Translations under genes and position numbers: made by a program
Notes under the pieces: model-generated
Told to the model about the DNA's origin: nothing
The model's database searches: none
What the model saw: only the letters and a program-made list of their open reading frames with translations
Source: a virus
Virus record (IMG/VR): IMGVR_UViG_3300017971_001822
Coordinates: 1 to 55,926 of that record
Length of the DNA: 55,926 bases
Direction: 5' to 3' (one strand)
In this document: one piece after another, positions 31,862-39,090 of the stretch
Numbering within the stretch: the first letter of the stretch is position 1
Layout: every line of letters starts with the position of its first letter

Positions 31862-34064
31862 ACTTCTTCTCCTTTAAAAGATTGTTCTTTGGTTTAATCA
31901 AATCCATGACATATTTGTCTATCGCCTTCTCTTTCTTGTCAAGACATGCGAACATGATTTTGGGATGGGATATATTATATTTCTTTACTCTGTAAGCAAA
32001 CTCCTTTCTATCTTTAGCTAGCTTGTGTGGGCCGTTGAGGATTGTAGCAAAGTCGTCCATAATCGTCCACCTGACTTGGTCGTAAGCCACTTCTAGGGAA
32101 TCCTTTATCTGTTCGTATTCTTTTCTATAGTCTTCATCGATCAGTGAATCATAATCGTCGGAGACTATGCCATTGACCATCGCTCGCCATACAGACAACG
32201 GGGTCAAGTTGGCGAGCAATCTTGCTCGACGGAAATAGTCTTCTGATTTCATTTTGACTCTTGTCCCGTCTGCGAACTTGACTACGACGCCTTCGCAAAC
32301 CCTGCCGTCAGCAGCACTTATGAAGGTTTTGATGTCGTTGATATCTTGGAAATTTAGGATGTTCGGAGTTCTAAATCCGAATTGTTTTGCCCATCTGTCG
32401 ACTTGGTCCCAAGTGATTTCCTCGCCAGTGTTGCGGTCGAACGCACCTAACAAGACAAGATCTTCGTAATCGTAGTTGACTATAATCTTGGTCGTCCTAG
32501 AGACGATTTCGAATACAAGGGTTATTCTGTCTGGCAACCCAGTAAGGTCATAGTTTTTTTGCAAGTGATTGGTTGCCCAGACCGCACCTTCGCTGTGAAA
32601 CGATCCGCGAGTTGCAATCTTGTGTTGTCCGTCGTGACGATATAACGTACCCATCCATCCGTCGAGCTTGTCGAAAATTGTTTGGTGTAGTTTCCACGGG
32701 AGTTTCTTCTCTTGGGTATCTGGTGTTTCGTCCAGATTGAAGAACTTCTTGAACGGCTGTGCTACGATTTCGCCAGTATCGATGTCAAGGATGATGCCAC
32801 GACTGTTGAGAGTGATGTCGTTCCAATTTCGGGAGTGTACGCAGGCATCCGTGTATGTGTAGACCCTTAGATTGTCAAGGTTGTCACATCTCAGTAATCC
32901 TTGAGAGACTAACTCATCTCTAGCCTTAACCATCTCCGGAGTTCCTCTGTTAACATTCGTTAGTCCCGGCACCTCAACCACCTCTGTCTTTCCGTTTTCT
33001 ATAATCAAAGCTCTTAGCACGCCACCGTGACATGCTGCTCCGTCCAAGCAAAACGTGTTTTCGTTCGGCTGAATCTCATCGTGGACTATGTGCCCGCAGA
33101 TTATGTTGTATGATCCATCTAGGAAATCATACCATATTCCGTCTGTGATGTCAAAGTAATCTCTGCTATTGATTCCACGAATATACAAGCAGGTTTCGAC
33201 AGTCTGTTTATCGATTGGGTCTCTTGAGTCAATGCCAGCATGGACGACATACGTCGGCTTGCCGTTAACGTCAGGGACTCTGATCATATGCGGAAGCGAC
33301 GATAACCAGACGGCAACCTCTTGTGGATCAACATTCTGGAGTTGCCGGATAGTTGCATCCAACCCATTGGTCATTTTGACTTTGTTGCCGATACACTGTC
33401 GTTTCAGCTTGTTGTCGTGATTTCCTTCGACAGAATGGACATCTTGAGAAGTCATGGCCCACAATAAGACTTCACGAGATTTCGGACCACGATCTATTAT
33501 ATCCCCAGTAAGAATAATTTTGTCGTCGATACCGAGGTCGCATTTGTCCAACAATTCTCCAAGTTGGTCATAGCATCCATGAACGTCCCCAATTACGATG
33601 CATCTATTTGCATCGCTTAGATCGAGCATCTTGGCATATCTGGGCTTGCCGATTATCTCTATCTCGTCATACTCCCATCTCTGCGGTTTGACGAACAGTT
33701 CCTCAAACGTCCTGATTACTCTCGTGGCAAGTTCGTCGTCGTCTGGGCCAAGGGTTGGATGTTCATTTCTATTTTTAACCCGCTCAAAGCATGTGTGGTA
33801 GTCAATGTCGAACCACACAAACTTGATTTGGTATCCGTATTCCCTCGCTGCTTTGACGTACCTCTGCCGCTGCTCGACGTTGAAGTTCACTCTATCGATG
33901 ACCATAGACTTGCCATCGATCAACCCGCCGCCAAACTCAAGCTTATGCCCATCACGCCCTTGGTCGTCCTGCGAAATTCGCTTATAGTCAGTGAGCGTAG
34001 TTGTGGCGTAATAGGTTTTGCCAGAGCCGGGCAATCCTATTAGGACGACTAGTTTTGGTTTCAT
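31842..34064 (-). CDS. Polynucleotide kinase - phosphatase - RNA ligase fusion (Pnkp-like)
   Basis: 740 residues from the ATG at 34064 (GGAGAG upstream). Three domains in order: a P-loop 5'-kinase (LIGLPGSGKTYYA); a calcineurin-type 2',3'-phosphatase (GDVHGCYDQL, GDIIDRGPKS, EGNHDNKL, YVVHAGID); and a nucleotidyltransferase ligase with KLDGWMGT (adenylated Lys), TRGSFHSEGA, LVFEIVSR and EGVVVKFADGTRVKMKS (motifs IV-V). This is the architecture of bacterial Pnkp, which heals and seals cut RNA, though somewhat shorter. No Hen1 methyltransferase is adjacent. In a phage it would undo host tRNA cleavage. Confidence 0.88.
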   Translation of the reverse strand: MKPKLVVLIGLPGSGKTYYATTTLTDYKRISQDDQGRDGHKLEFGGGLIDGKSMVIDRVNFNVEQRQRYVKAAREYGYQIKFVWFDIDYHTCFERVKNRNEHPTLGPDDDELATRVIRTFEELFVKPQRWEYDEIEIIGKPRYAKMLDLSDANRCIVIGDVHGCYDQLGELLDKCDLGIDDKIILTGDIIDRGPKSREVLLWAMTSQDVHSVEGNHDNKLKRQCIGNKVKMTNGLDATIRQLQNVDPQEVAVWLSSLPHMIRVPDVNGKPTYVVHAGIDSRDPIDKQTVETCLYIRGINSRDYFDITDGIWYDFLDGSYNIICGHIVHDEIQPNENTFCLDGAACHGGVLRALIIENGKTEVVEVPGLTNVNRGTPEMVKARDELVSQGLLRCDNLDNLRVYTYTDACVHSRNWNDITLNSRGIILDIDTGEIVAQPFKKFFNLDETPDTQEKKLPWKLHQTIFDKLDGWMGTLYRHDGQHKIATRGSFHSEGAVWATNHLQKNYDLTGLPDRITLVFEIVSRTTKIIVNYDYEDLVLLGAFDRNTGEEITWDQVDRWAKQFGFRTPNILNFQDINDIKTFISAADGRVCEGVVVKFADGTRVKMKSEDYFRRARLLANLTPLSVWRAMVNGIVSDDYDSLIDEDYRKEYEQIKDSLEVAYDQVRWTIMDDFATILNGPHKLAKDRKEFAYRVKKYNISHPKIMFACLDKKEKAIDKYVMDLIKPKNNLLKEKKCEVKKG

Positions 34065-34264
34065 TACAATCTCTCCATTCCGAACCATCTCATAGTTTGT
34101 TCACCGAACTTGGGCACTTCGATATCTAAGCTTCTCAGTCGTTCTTTCGTATCACGAATTTCTTCCCGAAGCTCGACCACAGTCATATCCTCAAAACTGA
34201 CGGCCTCTCTCTCCAGACAGGCATATAATTCTGCGAGATATGCCATAAGCTGTTTCTTATTCAT
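34064..34264 (-). CDS. Small helical protein
   Basis: 66 residues from the ATG at 34264 (GGAG seven bases upstream); predicted coiled coil (VELREEIRDTKERLRSLD). Its stop overlaps the start of the RNA repair fusion as TAATG. Function unknown. Confidence 0.5.
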   Translation of the reverse strand: MNKKQLMAYLAELYACLEREAVSFEDMTVVELREEIRDTKERLRSLDIEVPKFGEQTMRWFGMERL

Positions 34265-34418
34265 CAATTGGCTCCTCAAGCTTCATGGCCCAACTTACTT
34301 CGTCTGGCCTATGGTTCGCGCCCCAGTTCGACGCTTGTTCTTGGGTCGGGAAAGTTCCTATCGCATCTTCTGGGGTGATCTTGTCCATACCGCATATTAT
34401 CAAGATCCATTGTTCCAC
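34257..34418 (-). CDS. Small hypothetical protein
   Basis: 53 residues. The start is taken as GTG at 34418 because AAGGAG lies eight bases before it; the longer frame would overlap the next gene further. The sequence (TPEDAIGTFPTQEQASNWG) resembles small phage proteins with a single alpha/beta unit. No function assigned. Confidence 0.5.
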   Translation of the reverse strand: MEQWILIICGMDKITPEDAIGTFPTQEQASNWGANHRPDEVSWAMKLEEPIDE

Positions 34419-34429
34419 GTTTTGTCTCC

Positions 34430-34861
34430 TTAGTAGCGGTAGCATTTTTCCCAGACATATTCTGGTTCCAGACTTGTACCAGCGCAGGCTCCTTGGATTA
34501 TATGGAAGATTGCATCTCTACCTTCTGAGTCGGCTGCTCCGACATGAGACCATTTTGACTGGACTTTGACTATGTCGCCTATAACTTCTCTCGCTTTCTT
34601 GAGAGATTCTTCTCTGATGGCGGTGACTAGTTTCACGCCCACGCTATTCAATTCCTGAATGGCTTTTTTCGTGTCTTCCATGTCGCTGAAGCAGTACCAA
34701 GTTTCTGGCATCAAGTCTTCGGGGCTTGATTTAGCCATTTTCGACTCTCTTACCCATTGGGCTTCTTGTTGTGCTCGTCTGGTGACTTCTATAATGCGAT
34801 TGAATTGGTAGTCTTCAAATTCGCCATTCTTTATGGCATCACAGATTTGCTTGATGTTCAT
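34430..34861 (-). CDS. Helical hypothetical protein
   Basis: 143 residues; two long helical regions flank a central ETWYCFSDMEDTKKAIQEL. AAGGAG precedes the ATG. Not recognised. Confidence 0.5.
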   Translation of the reverse strand: MNIKQICDAIKNGEFEDYQFNRIIEVTRRAQQEAQWVRESKMAKSSPEDLMPETWYCFSDMEDTKKAIQELNSVGVKLVTAIREESLKKAREVIGDIVKVQSKWSHVGAADSEGRDAIFHIIQGACAGTSLEPEYVWEKCYRY

Positions 34862-34870
34862 AAAATCTCC

Positions 34871-35059
34871 TTAAGGTTTGAACGTGACCCCAAGCGTTGG
34901 GTGTCTCTTGACATCTTCGATGATCTTCGCTACCAGCCAATGTTCGTACTTATCCAGAGCATCTTTTGAAACTCTGGTAATTTTCATATGTGGTCTGAGT
35001 GACTCCATTTTCTTCAAGATGAACTTCTTTGTTGCTGCTCTGTTTAGGATGTTGTGCAT
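34871..35059 (-). CDS. Small basic protein, possibly histone-fold-like
   Basis: 62 residues: RPHMKITRVSKDALDKYEHW followed by LVAKIIEDVKRHPTLG. The helix-loop-helix with R-V-S-x-x-A-L and a late R-H-P-T turn is reminiscent of a minimal histone or DNA-binding fold, but this is only a visual impression. GGAG precedes the ATG; the start overlaps the gene upstream by 16 bases. Confidence 0.45.
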   Translation of the reverse strand: MHNILNRAATKKFILKKMESLRPHMKITRVSKDALDKYEHWLVAKIIEDVKRHPTLGVTFKP

Positions 35060-35394
35060 TTTGTTCTCCGCATTTCTAAGGCTATGAATGATTGTAGCTG
35101 TTGCTTGCTATCAAATTTGATACAGAACCTGACAGGACAGAAATCTGTATAGAATTCTATTTCTACCCTAGCGTAATCCTTTAGGGACTTCAGGATCATC
35201 GATAGATATTCTGTGTCTTCGCAACAAAAGACGACATATGGCTTGTTCTCCACATCGTCTCCCGGCACGCCTTCGCACGACCATTGTGTTGTTACTCCGG
35301 GGAAGTCATTAAGCCATTGCACTACTGGTAGAATGTAGTCATCGACTTTCGCGGTTTTAACAGCCACATGGGTAGTTGTATGTTCTTCTTCCAT
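35044..35394 (-). CDS. Hypothetical protein
   Basis: 116 residues, alpha/beta. DYILPVVQWLNDFPGVTTQW followed by SCEGVPGDD recalls a small family of phage proteins with a conserved S-C-E-G; function unknown. AAGGAG precedes the start. Confidence 0.5.
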   Translation of the reverse strand: MEEEHTTTHVAVKTAKVDDYILPVVQWLNDFPGVTTQWSCEGVPGDDVENKPYVVFCCEDTEYLSMILKSLKDYARVEIEFYTDFCPVRFCIKFDSKQQLQSFIALEMRRTKCTTS

Positions 35395-35398
35395 TTTT

Positions 35399-36403
35399 CT
35401 ACTCCTTATGTGGGTGACTTTCCTTTATAGACAGCGGAGTTACTAATATATGCTCAACATTTCTAAGCTCTTGGATGTCCCTAGCACCCCCCATTGCCAG
35501 ACCGGATCGTATTCCGTTGGCGTATTCTCTCACGACTTCGTCCGTGGATCCTTTGTAATCCATTGGGATCTCGATTCCTTCCGGGGCGATATCCATTCTG
35601 CCAGATGCGGATCTGCTGGACATTCCTCGGTAGACTTTGTGTCCATCAATGTCTGGTGTGTGGCTTGTCCCTGCAAGCATCCATCCGATCATGCAGGCTT
35701 TTGCCCCTCCCCAGAGAGCTTTGACCATATCTCCGCTGGTTCTCAAGCCGCCGTCTGCTACGATAGCGACGTTGTAGTCTCTGGTCGCATGTGCGCATTC
35801 CATGATTGCCGACAATTGTGGCATACCGAATCCGGTTGTGGTTCTGGTTGTGCAGACAGCACCGGGGCCGATTCCGACTTTGACCGTGTTTACTCCCTCG
35901 GATGCGAACCTCTGTGCCGCTTCTGGGATACAGACATTGCCAGCCATCAACACGAAAGAATATTTTCCCCTCAGTTTATCAAGCTCTCTGAGGGATTTGT
36001 ACATCTTCGTGTGATCGCCATGGGCTATGTCTACGCAGATCAAGTTACATCCTACGTCTAGCAACTTGCTGGCGGTACGATATACATCTTTTTTCACGCC
36101 GACAGCACAGCCGACATTTTGTGCTCCATTATCTCTAGCCCATCCAATCTCTGCGCATTGCCGGTAAAGCTCTTGATCCTCTGGCAGATTGATGTATCTG
36201 GACAGGACTCCTACGCCACCAGCGTCATCCATTGCGACAAGCATCTCTTTCCCTGTGATCGAATCCATCGGGGATGAGATGATCGGCACGCTCAGTTTCA
36301 TAATTCCGCCTAGCAGGATAGAGATGTCTGGTTTCGTGCGAGACTCAAGTGTTGAGTGTTTGGGTAAAAGTAATATGTCATCAAAACATAGCTTTGGGGT
36401 CAT
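35399..36403 (-). CDS. IMP dehydrogenase/GMP reductase family protein
   Basis: 334 residues, no CBS domains. FDDILLLPKHST is the family start, SSPMDSITG follows, VKVGIGPGAVCTTRTTTGFG holds the catalytic Cys loop, and ADGGLRTSGDMVKALWGGA binds phosphate. The stretch CTTRTTTGFGMPQLSAI is closer to GMP reductase (TGVGYPQLSA) than to IMPDH. It would recycle guanine nucleotides for the phage. Whether it is reductase or dehydrogenase is undecided. AAGGAG precedes the ATG. Confidence 0.85.
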   Translation of the reverse strand: MTPKLCFDDILLLPKHSTLESRTKPDISILLGGIMKLSVPIISSPMDSITGKEMLVAMDDAGGVGVLSRYINLPEDQELYRQCAEIGWARDNGAQNVGCAVGVKKDVYRTASKLLDVGCNLICVDIAHGDHTKMYKSLRELDKLRGKYSFVLMAGNVCIPEAAQRFASEGVNTVKVGIGPGAVCTTRTTTGFGMPQLSAIMECAHATRDYNVAIVADGGLRTSGDMVKALWGGAKACMIGWMLAGTSHTPDIDGHKVYRGMSSRSASGRMDIAPEGIEIPMDYKGSTDEVVREYANGIRSGLAMGGARDIQELRNVEHILVTPLSIKESHPHKE

Positions 36404-36449
36404 ACATAACTCCTTGGGTCAAGGGGGTTGACAGTCGAAGAGCGCAAAG

Positions 36450-36776
36450 TCAATCGTCCATATCCTCTTGCTCATGTCCGCAAGAAGGACAGTAGTCGCC
36501 AATCATGCGATCATACTCATATCCGCAATGTTCGCATTCGTAAGTTTCTATAGTGGCAATGTCATCATCATCTTCGCCATTAAATTCTTTGAGTTCGTCC
36601 GCTAGTTCATCTTTGTAATATATCGGATCACCACCCAAAAATTCGTTGGCGTTTTCTGCGATATTCAGCATGGCTTGATACTCATGTTCAGTCCAATTTT
36701 CTGCCAGACCCTCTGTGAGCCTGAACAAGTCTAGACACAGACACTTTAGGTCGTCAACCAACTTCTCTTTAGTCAT
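36450..36776 (-). CDS. Acidic protein with C-terminal zinc ribbon
   Basis: 108 residues. A helical N-terminal half is followed by CEHCGYEYDRMIGDYCPSC (a C-x2-C...C-x2-C zinc ribbon) and a strongly acidic end. The ATG at 36776 overlaps the DUF2997 stop, with GAGG upstream. It may belong to the Ycf46/Ycf35-like module. Confidence 0.55.
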   Translation of the reverse strand: MTKEKLVDDLKCLCLDLFRLTEGLAENWTEHEYQAMLNIAENANEFLGGDPIYYKDELADELKEFNGEDDDDIATIETYECEHCGYEYDRMIGDYCPSCGHEQEDMDD

Positions 36777-36970
36777 CTGCAAGTCCTCTCTCTATTGTTG
36801 TTAGTAACTCGCTGACGATACTCAGGTTTGTGCTGAACCGACGTTCTCTCGCCAAGGGCGCGCTCGATTTCTTGGATATTCTTATCGCACTCAGGGCCAG
36901 AGAAGCCCTTTCCCTCGACTGAGCAGTCGCCGTTTTCGTCGATTTCGATTACAATTTCTTTGCTAGGCAT
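36773..36970 (-). CDS. DUF2997-family small protein
   Basis: 65 residues. KEIVIEIDENGDCSVEGKGF followed by SGPECDKNIQEIERALG matches DUF2997 (I-x-I-x-x-x-G-x-x-x-x-x-x-G-F-x-G-x-x-C...E-x-x-L-G). In cyanobacteria DUF2997 genes occur next to ycf35/DUF1257, and here DUF1257 lies about 700 bases upstream. Function unknown. AGGAGG precedes the ATG. Confidence 0.7.
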   Translation of the reverse strand: MPSKEIVIEIDENGDCSVEGKGFSGPECDKNIQEIERALGERTSVQHKPEYRQRVTNNNRERTCR

Positions 36971-36979
36971 GACTGCCTC

Positions 36980-37135
36980 CTACAGAATGGTGTCGCTAAT
37001 ATAGTTCATCATATCTCCGACAGTTACTCCAAGACTGGTGATCACCGTGAAACAAGCGAACACAATAACAGCCAACAGAATACCGTATTCGGTTGCTGTT
37101 GGCCCAGACTCATCTTTAAGAAATCTCTTCAACAT
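36980..37135 (-). CDS. Flp/Fap-type type IVb pilin
   Basis: 51 residues, ATG at 37135 with GGAG seven bases upstream, stop at 36980. MLKRFLKDESGPTATEYGIL is the classic Flp prepilin start: basic leader, Gly before the cut, then Thr at +4 and Glu at +5 ahead of a hydrophobic helix (ILLAVIVFACFTVITSLGV). A short acidic end follows. The E-Y pair is the Flp hallmark. No prepilin peptidase or Tad genes are in the window, so host machinery would be needed. It lies between DUF2997 and an unknown gene. Confidence 0.8.
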   Translation of the reverse strand: MLKRFLKDESGPTATEYGILLAVIVFACFTVITSLGVTVGDMMNYISDTIL

Positions 37136-37136
37136 T

Positions 37137-37394
37137 TCAACTCTCCAAATAAAGTGAGCCGCCCGGACTGAAGTTTGCTATCTCCCATTCGATAGCGTCG
37201 GTGCGACTCTTGTTTGTGTGAACTATTTTTCCAGTGATCGCATCAATCACTTCCCATTCCTGTCTTGCTTCGCTGAACTCGACATTGGACGCTCGCCGCA
37301 CATCTGCGACGTGTCCAATCTCGTACAGATCTACTTCGTCGGTATAGAGCGTTCGGACATTTCCATTTTCGTCGATTTCGATTGTGGGTATCAT
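37137..37394 (-). CDS. Small acidic hypothetical protein
   Basis: 85 residues. IPTIEIDENGNVRTLYTDEV resembles the N-terminal strand pair of the DUF2997 gene, and the C-terminal VIDAITGKIVHTNKSRTDAI suggests a small beta-rich fold. Function unknown. It is immediately upstream of the pilin gene. Confidence 0.5.
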   Translation of the reverse strand: MIPTIEIDENGNVRTLYTDEVDLYEIGHVADVRRASNVEFSEARQEWEVIDAITGKIVHTNKSRTDAIEWEIANFSPGGSLYLES

Positions 37395-37648
37395 TTGCGA
37401 CCTTTCTTTAACAAATTCTTTCTGGCTTTGTTACAGACCTTACAGTTTGGTTTGACGTTGGGTGAGTAGTCTCGGTCGCCGAATACCACGGCTTGTAAAC
37501 ACGATGCATAAAATGGGACGGACTTCCCACACAGGGTATTCGTCCCGTCTTTGGGCATCCAATGCAACTTGAGCACTGGAGATTTTTCTCTGCCGTACTC
37601 GTCTACCCGAACCCAACTGACTCTTTCGAACGAATCCTTTGTGGCCAT
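37391..37648 (-). CDS. Small zinc-finger-like protein
   Basis: 85 residues from the ATG overlapping the DUF1257 stop (TGATG). LHWMPKDGTNTLCGKSV and CKVCNKARKNL give two Cys positions of a likely zinc knuckle with a basic end. Function unknown. Confidence 0.5.
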   Translation of the reverse strand: MATKDSFERVSWVRVDEYGREKSPVLKLHWMPKDGTNTLCGKSVPFYASCLQAVVFGDRDYSPNVKPNCKVCNKARKNLLKKGRK

Positions 37649-38061
37649 CAACGATACCCTCCGACTAGGACTCGTTGTCTACCATTTGGTAGACGCTCTC
37701 GCCTCACCGAGCGACCACGTCGCTCTTGCTGTTGACGAATGACATGGAACGCATAGTTGCCCTTGAGTCCAGCCATCCATGAATCATTGTATTTACGTTT
37801 ATCAAACTGTGAGACGATAGCTTCGTAGGTTCCGTCTTCTTTCTTCAGAAAGCCGAGGTCGTTGCTTGAGCCACCGACGTTCTGACGACGGATGATGATA
37901 TGTGCAGTTTGTTCTCGCATGTCGCCCTTGTAGCCATATAGGTTTTGGGGCACCTCATGAACTTCAATCTGGGAAGCTTGCCACTGACCAGACTCCATGA
38001 GGGCAGCGATTAGCGCCTCAGCACTTTTGAATTGAGTTTGGACAGAACAATACATACTCAT
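37648..38061 (-). CDS. DUF1257 (Ycf35-like) protein
   Basis: 137 residues. MYCSVQTQFKSAEALIAALM, YGYKGDMREQTAHIIIRRQ, DLGFLKKEDGTYEAIVSQFD and the terminal RLPNGRQRVLVGG match the order of DUF1257 (Ycf35), a plastid/cyanobacterial family of unknown function. It is coupled to the DUF3150-like gene upstream by a 1-base overlap and sits downstream of a Ycf46-like AAA+ gene. AAAGGTGG precedes the ATG. Confidence 0.75.
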   Translation of the reverse strand: MSMYCSVQTQFKSAEALIAALMESGQWQASQIEVHEVPQNLYGYKGDMREQTAHIIIRRQNVGGSSNDLGFLKKEDGTYEAIVSQFDKRKYNDSWMAGLKGNYAFHVIRQQQERRGRSVRRERLPNGRQRVLVGGYR

Positions 38062-39077
38062 CAGATAACCACCTTTCTCTTGAGGCTGTTGATGAACTTG
38101 CTTTCAGCATCGCCGTGGGCCGCTGCTTTCTGGCGAATGGTATCAAGAGTAGTCGTGACAGCCTTCTTCAAGGCGTCGTTTTCGAAGTCCTTCGGAGTTA
38201 CATCACCGCCGAGAAACTTGCTTTTGAATTCGACTAGCATCTTCTCGATCTCCTGATCGCCAAAGATGTTCATTTGCTTGAACCTGTCAACATACTTTCT
38301 GAAGTATGATACGGTTCTGGGCATGAGCTTCTTGGCGTGCTCTTCGTCTTCGAAGGGCTTGCCATTGATTCTTGCCGCCATCAATTCGCAGAAGCGGACA
38401 GTTTCTGCTCGCATCGAATTGACGTACTCTTCGACGAAACCACCAACCTCCTCCTTCATCTGGGTTCGCAGTTCGTGCTTTCTCTCTTCTCGGACAGCCT
38501 CTTTTGCAACGAGTTCGTCGATATTTGCCTCTTGCATTTCTCCGACACCAGCGACCTTGAACGTGTACCAGTTGAACTTGAACTTATGACGAAGAGATTC
38601 TGCGCTCGACGGGTAACAGTGCTTCAGGCATTTTTCCCAGAATTCTGGATACTGACTCTTGACAGTGTCCTTCATGTCTGCGAATCTGGCTACGAAGCTG
38701 TCAACTCTCTGGAAGAACTCTTCTTTCAGGCCCTTAAGCTCTTGTTCGACGCTAGGGAGCATCTTGACAGGGACGAAGTGGCTGCTTGAGATACCGAAGG
38801 GGACTGACCACTTTGCAAGATATACTCTGGCTCTTTGTTGAATGTTGTTCATTACTTTCAACTCAGACTTGGGAACTAAAAGCTTTCTTCCATAGTTGAC
38901 GATGTCCCTCGGAAGACTAGCCGGGTCGATACCCACCTTCCGAAGATCTTCTTCCGTGATCATTTTCCTACCCGACCACATCCCTATGCTCAGGTTCACG
39001 AGACAGCCGACATCGAAGAGATTGACAGCTTGTTCGTCTTTCTCGACGGCTGGCTCTACGACAGTTGCGTTACTCAT
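38061..39077 (-). CDS. DUF3150-like protein
   Basis: 338 residues. LVNLSIGMWSGRKMITEEDL is the start typical of DUF3150 proteins, followed by YGRKLLVPKSELKVM, FGISSSHFVPVKML and long helical regions. Function is not established. Its place between a AAA+ ATPase and DUF1257 suggests it is a partner or substrate of that ATPase, in the way MoxR or CbbQ ATPases pair with von Willebrand partners. GGAGG precedes the ATG. Confidence 0.65.
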   Translation of the reverse strand: MSNATVVEPAVEKDEQAVNLFDVGCLVNLSIGMWSGRKMITEEDLRKVGIDPASLPRDIVNYGRKLLVPKSELKVMNNIQQRARVYLAKWSVPFGISSSHFVPVKMLPSVEQELKGLKEEFFQRVDSFVARFADMKDTVKSQYPEFWEKCLKHCYPSSAESLRHKFKFNWYTFKVAGVGEMQEANIDELVAKEAVREERKHELRTQMKEEVGGFVEEYVNSMRAETVRFCELMAARINGKPFEDEEHAKKLMPRTVSYFRKYVDRFKQMNIFGDQEIEKMLVEFKSKFLGGDVTPKDFENDALKKAVTTTLDTIRQKAAAHGDAESKFINSLKRKVVI

Positions 39078-39090
39078 AATTGCCTCCTAT

